A stretch of DNA of 64,000 nt from Ulota crispa. Its lineage: Eukaryota > Streptophyta > Bryopsida > Orthotrichales > Orthotrichaceae. The notes under the pieces are model-generated. The model ran no database searches. It saw nothing but the letters and a program-made list of their open reading frames with translations, and was not told the origin of the DNA. The translations under genes were made by a program, and so were the position numbers. Of this stretch, positions 38,019 through 49,629 are shown piece after piece; position 1 is the stretch's first letter; each line of letters starts with the position of its first letter. Location of the stretch: contig OY987244.1 in assembly GCA_963920765.1 (NCBI GenBank), positions 28,004,358 through 28,068,357 of the forward strand. Reading direction: 5' to 3'.

Positions 38019-38689
38019 TTAATGATACCAAATTACTAATTAAGTGAATTTTGTTTGTACTTTCAAAACATCTTTCAATCATGAAAAGGATAAACTTAAA
38101 TTTTAGGGCATTCCTTACTTTTGGGTATGCACTATGCACTACCAAATGCTATGCTTTTTGGACCAAGGTTTGGGGAGAACCGGCAATTTAATGTATTGGC
38201 AACCAATTGAAATTGCAAAAAACCCAATTGAAACCAAAAACTATTGGATAAAAAGTTGGTCCTTTTCTCCAAAAATTCTAAATATATTATATTAAAGTAA
38301 AAATTTAGAAGTTTTATGGAAAATAACCAATGTACATTAGTGAAAATCCAGTTCAAATTGGGCAATACCAGATTCCAACCGATGAATCTAAAATTCCTCC
38401 ATGAACATTGTGTTGGACTCTTGTGAAACATGAAATCCTTGGTCAGGTTTCTTACAATTGAGCACACAACACTAGTACATCTTAGTGAACAATTAGGTTG
38501 TCTTACCCTTGAAACATACCATATGACTCATTGCTTGGTCACTAGGAGGCACATGCAACTCCAAAAATTCTAAGTTTTCACACAACTTGTGACTTGGACG
38601 CAACTAGTTTGTTTTTCTGTAACTTTGATGTCGTTGTTAAGCCCTTTATAAATTATCTATTGCAATAATTATTGCTGAAAATTATTGTG
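38019..38689. other. AT-rich intergenic sequence
   Basis: Nothing recognised. The minus-strand 111-codon frame (38132-38467) is hydrophobic, AT-driven and without a domain. The last 190 bp (ACTTGTGACTTGG, AGGAGGCACATGCAACTCC) resemble 52560-52660, so an old dispersed repeat may be present. Confidence 0.5.
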
Positions 38690-38945
38690 AACGCGTTATT
38701 TGTTAAATTGGGAAAAACGGAGGTACCATTTTGTACCCACCTTAAACCCAAAAAGTTACCTTAAACCAGATTTGAAGGTATCAAATTCTGCCAGAGCCAC
38801 TAAGATTTTTTCCCTCTCAAATTCCTCCTCTCAAGTGAGGGCATGTGGATTAGTTTTAGGAGTACTCCTGAAAGTTAACTAAAACCTTCAAAAATCCCAC
38901 TGTCCCACTTTGTAAGCATATTCAAAAATTAGCTAATAACACGTT
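38690..38945. mobile_element. MITE family B copy 4 (256 bp)
   Basis: Ends AACGCGTTATTTGTTAAATTG and ATTAGCTAATAACACGTT; shares CGGAGGTACCATTTTGTAC and the CCCAAAAAGTTACCTTAAACC interior with copies 2 and 3. Confidence 0.85.
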
Positions 38946-39016
38946 TGTAGTATTAGTAAGTATCATTGTAGTGTAAAATATCTAGAAATTAGTGTGGGGC
39001 AATGTAAATGCACTAT

Positions 39017-39670
39017 TTAGCCCCTAAATGTCCAAGCCCTATCAGAGCTTCTTGGACTTTCCATGAAATTGAACAATCAATCAACCTCTTCATGAATTCC
39101 ATCAAGTTTTTTTCAATTGTAACCATACAAATTTAAGCTAAACATGTTAGAGATTACATGGAAAAAGAAAACACAACAATATCACTTATAATTTGAAAGA
39201 TTATAATGTTTGAAAATGAGGGTGCTAAAATTGCAAAAGCGACTTAAAGTCTTCCAATCCTTGCTTCACATGTCAAATCCAAAAAGTTGGTCACCACAAA
39301 AACATGAGGTTTAAGGTCATTACATGTCTAACTCAAATCAATTTACGGTTTTGAAAATCTACTCCTACATTATTTTTAAATGGATTTCTAATGTGGATTT
39401 TTCTCCAAGCTCTAGTGTATTTGAGGCTCATTTTCAAGATCTTCCAACACTAGAAAACTCAAGATTACAATAGACACCCTTGTACAAAATCTCAAGTAGA
39501 AAAGTCATAAACTTTTATTTTCAAAATCAGATTTTTGATGTTAAAAATAGACTTCAGAACGAACTTATATTGAAAAAAAAAATACTGGAAGTAATGATTT
39601 GATAATTTTTTGTTCAACTTCAAAGTTTCCTCGCGATCCAAATCTGGTCGCTTGGGCATTTAGGGGTTAG
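39017..39670. mobile_element. CCCC element with TTAG/TTAG flanks, ATGCC subfamily (646 bp)
   Basis: Element 39021-39666 starts CCCCTAAATGTCC and ends GGGCATTTAGGGG. It is flanked by TTAG on both sides (39017-39020 and 39667-39670). It is collinear with 50833-51477 and the inverse of 3604-4237 (shared AACATGTTAGAGATTACAT, TCCAAGCTCTAGTGTATTTG). Non-coding. Confidence 0.92.
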
Positions 39671-40212
39671 TGTAGACGCTAGCTATGACAGCGCAAATAG
39701 TAGTCATCCAGGTCCTGTAGTTTCGCGGTTCTGGGGTTGCCCCTCGGTCTCGCCCCTCGGGGCCTTCAGTATCCAGATAAGGTATTGGTGCTCTAGAGTC
39801 TAGAGGCTGGTTACTCTACAGATGAGACAGAAGTCCAAAACTTGCAAAACAGCCAACAGACTCTACATTGCCACTTGGCCACTTTGCCAGAAAGCACAGT
39901 GCTGCGGAATGCGCAGTGCGCACACACTAAATATCAAAAGCCACTTAAAACTTCAGATAGTCTTCCTTTCAAGCTGTGAAGGTTGCAGTGCCCTGGAATC
40001 CTTGAGTAAAGATTCTTCTGAGATTCAAAAACTGGGCGGTTGAATGTTCCAGAGGCACAAAATCCAAGCAATCATTCCTACTTCCCCATTCCTTTCTGCG
40101 GATTAGCGCCACGTACCCATTGGAATCCGCACGCAAAATGAAATTTTTCTGGTTTTGTTTTTTCATTGATCAAGCGACCGCATCCTAGAGTCCTAGACTA
40201 CATGCCGGTTAA
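39671..40212. other. Balanced-composition intergenic stretch
   Basis: Composition is closer to genic from 39690 to 40200 (CCCCTCGGTCTCGCCCCTCGG, GGAATGCGCAGTGCGCAC), but no frame shows a domain. The phrase near 40160-40200 (GATCAAGCGACCGCATCCTAG) resembles the start of the repeat unit at 42415. Confidence 0.45.
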
Positions 40213-40622
40213 GGGAATTGATATGCGTACCACACCTTCTTGACTATCCCACCACACCCCGGGGTAAATTTTAGATTTCTACCGTCAAAAAGTTGAATTT
40301 GAGAATTTGGAATTCAGATTTGGACTAAGAGACCTGGATTTTGTCTAGAATCACAAAAAAAGTTTTAACTGAACAACACATAATGAAAAAGCTTATCTTT
40401 TTTATAAACAAAAGTAAAAGTTATACTTTTCCCCCGAGCTAAGTTTTTTCATTAGGTGTTGTGCAATTAGAACTTTTTTTGTGGTTCTAGACAAAATCCA
40501 GGTCTCTTAGTTCAAATCTAAATTCTAAATTCTCAAATTCAACTTTTTGATGGTAGAAATCTAAGATTAACCCCGAGGTTCGATGGGATAGTCAAGAAGG
40601 TGTGGTACGCATATCAATTCCC
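40213..40622. mobile_element. Palindromic MITE, family F copy 3 (410 bp)
   Basis: It begins GGGAATTGATATGCGTACC and ends GGTACGCATATCAATTCCC. The arms pair almost throughout, with the centre around AAACAAAAGTAAAAGTTATAC. Very similar to copy 2. Confidence 0.93.
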
Positions 40623-41101
40623 TTAGGAAAAATTGAATAGGTTTGTCCGAGTGTGCACGCTCAGCGATAAAATCAGCTAGCATAGTAGCATGTGTAACTT
40701 TCATCCAGAATTTGGCACATTGGCACGTCAAATGTAGCTCTTTTACAGGAAAATATGATCCATCCACTGATGAAAGACATCAGCCACTGATAATCCATCC
40801 ATTATTTCACCCAATTATTTGTTTGAGTTCGAGCCAGCCAATGAGCCGAATAAGGTTAGATTTTAGCAAGGGTTTGACCAAAACGAATCCCCTGGTCGGT
40901 GTCCCAAGGAGGAAAGTGGAATCTGCTTCGCCGAATGCTGATTGCTGAAGCCGCTTGGGAAAGAAAAGCGGCTCAGATGTTGGGCTCAATGGGGCCAGGG
41001 TGGAAAATCTCAGCCTTTCTACAAACAAAGTAAAAAAAAAGTTCCCCACTATCTCGGAGCTGGTACTATTTATCCTCTTCCGCTGATCTAGAACAACTTA
41101 C
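40623..41101. other. Intergenic sequence
   Basis: 40640-40740 resembles part of the ~260-bp unit at 42415-43260 (GTGTAACTTTCATCCAGAATTTGGCAC). The rest, to 41060, has balanced composition but no recognisable coding frame. Confidence 0.45.
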
Positions 41102-41459
41102 ATGGCTCAATTTACTGCACATAAGCCGATGTGGGGGCGACATAAGTGGATGTGGGGGCGACATAAGTGGATGTGGGGGCGAGGGTGGAAAAACTCAGGT
41201 CCAAACAAGAGTAATACAGTAGTAATAATTTATCCTCTATTTTGTTGTTCAATTGTTTCTTCCCCGAGGCTCTACGCTAGAGCAAGGTCTCTGAGTCTAA
41301 ATGTGAATTCAAAATTCCCAAATTCAATCTCTAAATATATAAACTCATGAAAAACAGTACTTTTTCCACCCTAGTCCTTGATTACTTTTTTCACCCTAGT
41401 CCTTGATTACTTTTTCCACCCTAGCCCCTGATTGACATATGTGAAGTAAACTGAGCCAT
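41102..41459. mobile_element. Family D element (358 bp) with two internal minisatellites
   Basis: It starts ATGGCTCAATTTACTGCACATA and ends GTGAAGTAAACTGAGCCAT, an inverted repeat of about 20 bp. Next to the left end a 21-bp unit (CATAAGTGGATGTGGGGGCGA) occurs three times (41120-41182). Next to the right end a ~24-bp unit (TGATTACTTTTTCCACCCTAG) occurs three times (about 41355-41430). The ends match the large element at 49383-51750. Confidence 0.8.
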
Positions 41460-41620
41460 AAATATATCCGGTACCGTCAATCTAGAAATGAATTCAATAT
41501 TCCCGAATTCAGTCCGGTGATGACAACTTTCCATACTCTTACATATATTAGGGGGTTTCAAACATAAAATCTAGCCTTCAAACTTCTCACCTCACAAGAT
41601 CTCCGTTCACTAGTGAATTA

Positions 41621-42203
41621 GGGGGCTTCAAACTTAAACTTTTTCAAGTGACTCATTTGCGGATTCACGTCGGTGAATTCACTAGTGAACCTCAAGGTGA
41701 CTCACCTCTAGACTTCACTCCTAACGTGATTCACGTGAGGAGTGAACTCCAAAACTCAACTTTGTGGCTTCCCGCAGCTCCTCTACTTGTGTCTTCAAAC
41801 CTTAAAACTTCTTTTGCAAAAATTTCTGCAAATTCACGGGTGTCTCAGACATTGCGCGTGCAAGGGAAAGAAAGCAATTCACCAATGAGTGCAGATCCTA
41901 TGAGGCAAGAAGCTTGAAGGCCAAATTTTATGTTTGAACCCCCCAATTGTTTTTGTTCCCTTGCACACGCAAAGTCTAAGGCACTTGTGAGTTTGTGGAA
42001 GTTTTTGCGAAAGAAGTTTCGGGATTTGAGGACGCAGGTGAATGAGCCCTGCAAAACCACAAAAGTGGGTTTATGAAATTCACTCTTCAAGTGAATCACA
42101 TTAGGAGTGAAGTTTAGAGGTGAGTCACCTCACAATTCACTAGTGAATTCATAGAGGTAAATCGCATCGTGAATCACCTAAAAAAGTTGATATTTGAAAC
42201 CCC
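41621..42203. mobile_element. Fold-back element (~580 bp), arms ~260 bp
   Basis: The left arm starts GGGGGCTTCAAACTTAAAC and the right arm ends GATATTTGAAACCCC. Paired phrases: TTCACTAGTGAA on both, GGTGACTCACCTCTA with TAGAGGTGAGTCACC, CGCAGCTCCTCTACTTGTGTCTTCAAA with its diverged complement, and GCGCGTGCAAGGGAA with TTCCCTTGCACACGC. A second, offset inverted pair (41551 GGGGGTTTCAAACATAAAATCT with 41945) overlaps it. The arms are full of palindromic hexamers and octamers. Confidence 0.85.
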
Positions 42204-42414
42204 TATTTCTGGTCGGTGAAAGATCAGACTATCTGAGCTTTATCACCCGAACCTTACAAACTCGTCTGTGCAGCAAACTGACACGTATGAGCACTGGGCA
42301 GTAAACTGAGCCCAGATGTTGCTCTTCCCATTTGCAAAAACGTACCGCCGCCGTAGCTTTCTATCAAAAATGCCGGTGTTCGATGAGGTCACCACAGCCT
42401 TTACATTTTGTTTT

Positions 42415-43260
42415 TTCTTTGGTCGAGCGACACGCACCCAACAGTGCAAGCAGGCAGGTAGGGTTTAATTTTAGTTTTTGTCAAGGTAGAGCGACCCGCA
42501 CCCTAGATTGCAGGCAGGTAAGAAAATATTGACTAATATTGGAACAAACGAATGATCTCCAAAAGCTCATCCAATAAATTGCTAATATAAGGAACATTCA
42601 TCAAAAATCTAGCAAATGAATATTTTGCTCCAGAAGGATCTGGCAATTTCATCCATTTTATCACGTGGATATCTTTGTGTACTAGTTGCCATCTGATTTT
42701 TGAGGTAAGATTTAGGCAAAAATTCACCAAAACATTAAAGGTTGCAGGCAAGGTTTATTTTTGGTACTTTCACTAGTAGAGCAACATGTACTCCGCAATT
42801 TGAGCAGGTTGGGAAAACTAGATAGAATTAGATAGGATTCATGATGTGTGCACGTTCATCCATAAATTATATTAATTTCATCCAAAATCTGGCAAACTTT
42901 GTACTTACTTGGGAAGGGATTTGGTAACTTCATCCATTTTTTCACAAAAATAAATTCTAATGTTACAATTGCTAGTCAGGATTTCAGCTAAGATAGGTCA
43001 ATTTTTTACAAGTTTTTTTTACTACAAGCATGGAAGGGAAAATTGGACAAAAATGGGTAGAATAAACAACGCATGCATGTTCATCCAAAAGTATACCAAT
43101 TATAGTAACTTTCATCCAATTTATGACAAACATGGTGTTTGCTTGGGGAAATGTTTGGCAAATTCATTCATCTTTCCGCCCAATCTTTCTAGTGTAATGG
43201 TAGCCACTCACAATTTCACAAATTGAGGTGAGATTTTGGCAACAATTTGCCAAAAATTTA
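42415..43260. repeat. Three degenerate tandem units of ~240-280 bp
   Basis: Landmarks recur in order: TAGAGCRACNYGYACYC, ACATTCATC, an ATCTGGCAAA-like phrase, AACTTCATCCATTTTATCAC, a TGCCATCTGATTTTTGAGG-like phrase and TAAGATTTAGGCAAAAA. The CATCCATTT landmark appears near 42650, 42927 and 43165. Single fragments of the same unit are at 40640-40740 and 47060-47310. Non-coding. Confidence 0.8.
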
Positions 43261-43417
43261 AATGCTAGGTCATTGATCCTTGGGGCAGAGCAGTCAATCC
43301 AAATTCCAAAGGTGTGTTTGTTGCAAGGTTTTTTGTTTGGTTTTGGATTGACAACTTCTTAGGCCATTTGGTCATCTTTAAAAGTGTAGATATGACCACA
43401 TGGGGTGTTTTTAACCT

Positions 43418-44194
43418 TTAACCCCTAAGCGTTTTGCTAAGAAAATTTAGCATACCTCCAATATGGAACCTTCAACTCATTCTCTCAATTTTTAGAAAGT
43501 TGAACAAGTATTCAAACAATCCAAACCGGTCATTCTATACCCAACTATAAATCAAATGTTTCAAGCCAATTTGATTTCAAATCCAACTAAATTTGTAAAA
43601 TTTCCACCGTTGGGAATCTCATGTTTTCCAATTTGGGTAGCAGTTCACAATATGGATTTTGGACTTTGATGTGATTTTTCCCAAAAAAAGAAAATTACCT
43701 AGTGGTTGATCCCTTGAGACCGTGCCTAGCTATACTTGATGGAAATAAAAACTCCTCAAATGGGGAAAAACTCCAAAACTTATGGTCAGTCAAAGTAAGT
43801 GAATCTAGCAAGCTCACTACTTTAGAGCTACAAAAACCTTGCCCAATCGAGAGAAAGAAAGTGACACATCACCAACCTTCTTTCATATACATGGGAGTGT
43901 GGGCTTCCAATCCATCCCATCCAAAATTCCTCCATCCACAATGCAATGTATAATGCCTACATACACTCTCACTAATGGTTTTAATATTAAAAATAGTAAA
44001 TACAAATGTTTGGGTGCAAAATCTAGATGCTTCAAGGAACAACAAGCCGATCCAAAAGTTTCATTGGACGTTTAGCTCCATGTGAATTTGAGTGGCAGAC
44101 CAAAACTTGAGCATGTAATGCCTTTTTTGTCTACTTTTACACCTCCAAGAACCCCATTTGACCATATTGGGCTCTTTGATCCGTTATGGGTTAA
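43418..44194. mobile_element. Probable TTAA-flanked element (769 bp)
   Basis: Element 43422-44190 starts CCCCTAAGCG and ends CCGTTATGGG, with TTAA on both sides. The ends match at about 8 of 10 positions. The interior has no second copy in the window. Boundaries rest on the ends only. Confidence 0.5.
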
Positions 44195-45766
44195 ACATCT
44201 AAAAGGCCCTTGCCATCAATTCAATACAATACAATACAATACAAAGTATCTTTTATGTATTTGGAGTAAATCCACACTTTTACTACATTTGAAATTAACA
44301 AAAAAGTTGGAACATAGATCAATTCGTTTCTAGTGAGCTATTTGAGATCCCAAATTAAAACTTCTATTTGTAGCAACTGTCAATTATATGGCAATGTATA
44401 GGCTATGTCCATGAGACATTTAAAGATTAAATGTAAAACTAGGCTGCAAGTATTTATACTTTGAACTTGTTGGCTATGACCAAATTTTCCTGAAATCAAA
44501 AACTGACATTGCAAGAATGAATCTTATGAGAATGTGGGTTGCAAAATCCAAAGCTCATAACAAAGACGCATTAGTCCAAAGAAAATTGAGGGCAGATTGT
44601 TTTTCAAATTTTAGGGCTCCACATGGCGTGAGGGCCACATTGTTTGATGCCCAAGGTCCTAGTTGGCTGATTGTAAGTAACAACATTATTCCTTCTTTTA
44701 ATGCGTGGCAGCCATGTAGGATTGGAACATTGAGCGCTTTATGGCACCATGACATTATTTTCACATGATTTTTTTGTAAAGGCTTAGCGTAAGGAAAATA
44801 AATTTGTAATTTTTTGACATTTTAATGCCTAAAAAAATAACCCAAATGTGTTGTAGTTATAGGGTTGCTTTACACTAGGAGTCAAGGTCATAAAAACTTG
44901 GGGTTGCCGTTTTAATCAAAATTGTAGTCCAAAAAGTCCCAAGAATAGTCACAAATGTTCATCGTATTATGAATAAAATTGGGGTCAATCCTTATGTATG
45001 TAAAGGTCTTAAAGTCAAAAAGTTGAGGTCACTAGAGCAAACTTTGAAATTTTCAAGAATAAAAAGGATTAAAATTTAAACCAAAGAGAGCCATTAATGT
45101 TTTTATTCCATCTTACAATTTTATCATCTCAACATATTGTTTTTTATTCAAATAATCATATTATAATATAATCTAACTATAGCCCAAGGAAGGAATGCTA
45201 TACCATGAGGAGACCCCTAAGATGTGAACTGAGAGTCTAACTTATTTGTCAAAGTACTAAACTTCATCTATAACCATGTACACAAGTCCCTATAATTGTG
45301 CATTTTAAACTTCATATCTTGAAAAACTTGCCATTTTTTAAGTTTTTTCATTAGTTTTGAGCTCATCATGATTAGTTCCCGCTCAAAGAAATCTTGGCTC
45401 ACTGCTTGTGGCTCATTATTTTATGCTCAAAATATAGCGTCAACTATGTCCAAGGCTAAGAATCAGCTTCCCATTTTTGAAAGACCCAATTTTTAATATT
45501 GGGGCTATGTTAATTCTTAAATATTAAAGGGACACTACAAAAAGTGTCCCTTATTTTTTTCAAAATATTAAATATATCCCTCAAAGATTTGAAATCTCAA
45601 AAATAACTTTGGCTTTCTGCAAGAATATCAATTATATCTTTGGTTATCTTTGAGAATATCATTAATATCCCTAGTGTTTTGGAAATAATAAAAAATGCCC
45701 CTCAACTACTTCAAAATATTATACAAATCCCTTTATTATGTTGAAATATCAAATAAACCCCTATGT
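44195..45766. other. AT-rich intergenic sequence
   Basis: An (ACAAT)n-type microsatellite lies at 44219-44243. From 45520 to 45765 a loose periodic text recurs (ATATCCCT..., TTTGAAATATC, AAATACCCCT about every 45 bp), a degenerate tandem repeat. No gene is recognised. Confidence 0.5.
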
Positions 45767-47042
45767 TTAACCCCCAAAGGCCTTTGACTATGTTTCACCA
45801 AAAAAACACTCAAAATGAGTTGTTTTGATAGCATAAGTTAAAACAAATTGAAATTGAAATTTTGGTGCAATCTATTGTAGGATCTAATAGTAGATCACTT
45901 TATTATGTTGTAATAGAAAAGCGAAAGATCTCTACCCCACGGATTGTGAGGTCATAAGGCTTAAAGTCATATATTGTTTGTTTCGGAAGCATTCAAATTT
46001 GGGGAGGCTTTTGCACCAATAGATTTTATGATTTCAATTATTAATTTTCAATTTGGTTTTGGTAACGGAGCAAGTCATATGCCTAGAAAATTCCATAACT
46101 TTTTGAATCAAGGGACACATACTAAACAAATCAAATACAAAACTAGATTCAAGAAGATTCTCATACAAAGCTGGGCAGTTGCAAGAATGACTTGCTAGTT
46201 TTGTCTCAAACACCCTTAGTACTATGTAGTACTTTGAAGTACTCTGAGTTTTTGAAATAATTTTTTTAAAATAAAATAAAATATGGAAAATTTGTAAAGC
46301 ACTTAAAATAGCATACTTATGAAAACTCAGACCTAGAATAAAATTATTCTAAAAGTTATGCACAAAACAAAATCACCAATAAAAAGCCAATTTCTTTCTA
46401 GATTTTTAGAAAATAGTAAAATAATTCAAAAAAATAAAATAAAAAATGGCCATTTGAGAACCCATTAAACACATTCACATGGTACAGTTGCTTTTGCTGA
46501 GGGATTTCTTCATATTTTGCCAATGAAGGGAGATAGGATGCCCACTTTGAGACAATGTAGATGCCATGGAATTTATAGTTTTGCAAAACCCTTCCCTAAA
46601 TGAATGTAAGTATGCTCCATAAATAATATCCTTGATTTATAACCCTAGAAAAGCTTTTTTGGACCCAAAATAGTACTAAAAACCCCCAAAATGGCCAAGG
46701 TAGACACCTATTTGGGGGCTATTTAAAAATAGAAAAATAATTTTAAAAAACACCAAAAAATCACAACAAGCCGCAGAACGTGAGGGGGACAGAATGTAGT
46801 ACATGTCATTCTTGCAATCACCCAGCTATTTTTTCAACAGTTTTTAACTTCCACATACAATATTATTTTCAAAATGTGAGCAAGAGAGGTTTAGAGTTTA
46901 GCTAGCTTTAGAGGAGAGGGAAAAGTAAAGGAAATCTGCCAAAAATTGTGGCTTCAACAAGCTTGATCAACATAGGACCACTTCTAACAAAGGTGAAGTA
47001 AAGGGCCAACAAAAAAAAACAATTGCCTTCATGGAATGGGGA
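45767..47042. mobile_element. TTAA-type element, inverted copy of 54732-55653, truncated and enlarged
   Basis: The end TTAA then CCCCCAAAGGCCTTTGACTATG corresponds to the inverted right end at 55620-55657. Phrases further in (CAAGCTTGATCAACAT, AGGACCACTTCTAA, GCCTTCATGGAATG at 46960-47035) match the complement of 55045-55110. The other terminus is missing, cut where the ~260-bp repeat fragment begins. It is longer than its partner, so it has extra internal sequence. Confidence 0.65.
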
Positions 47043-47059
47043 TCAACCTTTAAATTATG

Positions 47060-47310
47060 GTTTTCCGTTGGTCGACCAACAGGCACCCAACAATGCAAGC
47101 AAGTAAGAAAATTTGGACAAAAATGGATAGAATAAAAACTTTTGCATGTTCATCTAATAAATTCACTAATTTTAGTAGCTTTCATCCACATTTGGCTAAC
47201 GCCATGTTTGCCGGGGGAGGATTGTGGTGATTTCATCCATTTTTCCACATGATTTTTCTAGTGTAACGGCAGCCAGTCCAAAATCAAGGTAAGATTTAGG
47301 CAAAAAATTT
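47060..47310. repeat. Single fragment of the ~260-bp unit
   Basis: GTCGACCAACAGGCACCCAAC to TAAGATTTAGGCAAAAAAT follows the same landmark order as the units at 42415-43260. Confidence 0.75.
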
Positions 47311-47313
47311 GTC

Positions 47314-47795
47314 ATTTTGCCATTTGGATCAAAGTAATTCAGATTTTTGAATTTTCTGTAAGTCCTCCAAGTTTTCCTAGTGCATATGCAAATTTTATGG
47401 CTTTGTGGCATTGCAAGACTTTACAAAGTATGATTCACACCTCCAATTCATTTATAATTCTCCCACATTTACCTAACTTGGTCTTTTACATGGAAAAAAT
47501 AAACCTCAACTTTGCGTAGAGCAAATTTTTTGATATAGGAGTGGTCAAAGGCTTTTGAAATTTTTGGGCAGCACGGGAAAAACTTTTTTTTCACTTAAGA
47601 TGTCAATATCTCACTCCTCTACATCTAGAATGAGCTGATTTTTTTCCCACAAGTACCCCCAATAGTCTAGGGCAAGATTATATGGTTGGATTTCAAAAAA
47701 AAAAACGTATTTCCCTACCTTTCTACTCATTCCCCCAAAAGTGGTAGTTTTCAATGACTTTCACAAAAAAAAGGGCTTGGACTTTCAAGGGTTAA
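47314..47795. mobile_element. 3' half of an AAGGATC-subfamily TTAA element
   Basis: From GCCATTTGGATCAAAGTAATTC to GGACTTTCAAGGG then TTAA. It matches 23931-24409 (shared CCTAACTTGGTCTTTTACATG and ACCTCAACTTTGCGTAGAGCA) and lacks the left half. Confidence 0.82.
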
Positions 47796-49256
47796 ACTTG
47801 TACTCTACTCTATTTTTACACAAAACTTGTCTTCAGCTAATCAAGTGGAGGACTACCACTTTGGACAAAATCTAATTGCACTTAATTATCTTTCTATACT
47901 ACTAAGTGGGAGGATTTTCCTAAGTGCACCCTTTTCTAGAACCTTCTAAAAAATTTTGTTATAAGTTGAAGCAACAAAAGACGCCCAAGACATAGAACAC
48001 CAAGGGTTCTCTAACCATGTTCTTTTCTGAAATTTTCTAGGATTTTTTGGCAAAAGTTGAAACAATAAAGGATGCTTCAAATATTGAACACCAAACGGCC
48101 TCTATCCATGTGTTAGAATTCAATAAAATGCCAAGCGCCCCCTAGCAAAGTATATAAAGAATAACATTGTGATGAAACCAATTGGTGTTGTTGGTCTCAA
48201 AAATGATCAAAATGATGATGCATGAAAGTTAAACTCTAGACCTGTTATGACATATTAATTGATTTTTTGTATAGTATATGAAGATTATATTCTAGATCAA
48301 TTGATTTGTGAGACATCAATTTTCTATAAAGTTGAATGTTGCTTTACCCTACGTGTGCATGTATACTAGTATATATATAGAACGATATCATTATTATTCT
48401 TAACCAACCAAATCACAAAAAAACAATTTGAGCATTGAAACTTCAAAAAAAAACCAAAGATTTCATAAAATCAAATAATAGGGGTAGTCACATCCAATGT
48501 CCAAGGAGAAGAGACATTTATTGTACTCTCAACTAGTTGAAATTGCAGAAAAGCCGAATGAATTTGAAAGCACCAGCCAAAAAATTGGTAAAATTTTACA
48601 AAAAAAAATTAATTAGAGTATATTGTAGTGTAAATATAGAAAAAAAATCCAGTGCAATCTAATAAAAAGCTGGTTGAAAATGGAAAATGTCGGATTTTAG
48701 TAAGCAAAGTCCAAATTTCTTCCCAAATGCTAATCACATCTTTTTCAATCGATTTACAAAAAAAAATGGGGTTGCAGCTCTCTCTTCTTGATTTCAAGAG
48801 GCCTCATTCTTTGAAAGTTGAGATTTTTTTTTCTTCACGTCCAAAGGAGAAAAATGGGGTGAAGAAGTTTTTGCATGTGAATTTTTTTCCAATGTGTGTC
48901 TTTTTTTTCATCTTGCTCTTCTTGCTTTCAACCTCCTTATAATTGGAAACCTTGATTGAATGTGTAAGTACAACTTGCTTCTTACAACATCACTATTTTC
49001 TATAATAGATAAAATCATTTTCTCTTCTCCACCGTCCACAAAAAAGGAGTCACAACTTCTCCATGGAGACGTGCTCCCATTGGCTCTTATTTCCACTTCA
49101 CAACTTCTCCTTATTCATACAAGGTTCATTCTCGGAGGAAGGTGGGTGTGACTATTGGTGCATGTTCGTGAAAACTGTGTTTAAAATGAGAAATGGATTG
49201 CAGGGTATGAGACGGTGAAGCTCCAAAGCTTACTACTCTGGTGCTAAAGCTAAGCC
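47796..49256. other. AT-rich intergenic sequence
   Basis: Two similar blocks (about 47930-48020 and 48020-48115: ATTTTGTTATAAGTTGAA...CAACAAAAGACGC and TTGGCAAAAGTTGAAACAATAAAGGATGC) are a diverged tandem duplication of ~95 bp. The rest shows no gene or repeat end. Confidence 0.5.
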
Positions 49257-49376
49257 GGATTGGTCGAGGCAGGGATCACTGGATTGGTCGAAGGACGGAT
49301 CACCGGATTGGTCGAAGGGCGGATCACCGGATTGGTCGAAGGACGGATCACCGGATTGGTCGACGGAGGGGTCGCC
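49257..49376. repeat. 24-bp minisatellite, five units
   Basis: Units of GGATTGGTCGAAGGACGGATCACC (shown here as GGATTGGTCGAAGG + ACGGATCACC); middle units are near-identical and the end units diverged. The period keeps the frame, giving an Arg/Gly/His-rich or Gly/Leu/Val/Glu octapeptide repeat on the plus strand that has no known family. Confidence 0.95.
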
Positions 49377-49629
49377 GAATGGGGCTCGGTTTACTGCACA
49401 TACGTCGATCTGGGCCCCGCCCTTGTCGGAGCTTTAAAAAACAATGTTTCATAGCTGCCCTGCCCAGGTACCAGAGCCCTCCATAATGAAACTAAGGTAG
49501 GAGCACCCATAAGCTTGAGTTTAATCCTAGATCGTCCGAGGGGACAGAATGTGGCCGCGGTGCATTTTAATTGAATTTTTTTGCCTTTTATCAAAAATTA
49601 ATTTAAGTGGTTATTTTTTAAAATTATTC

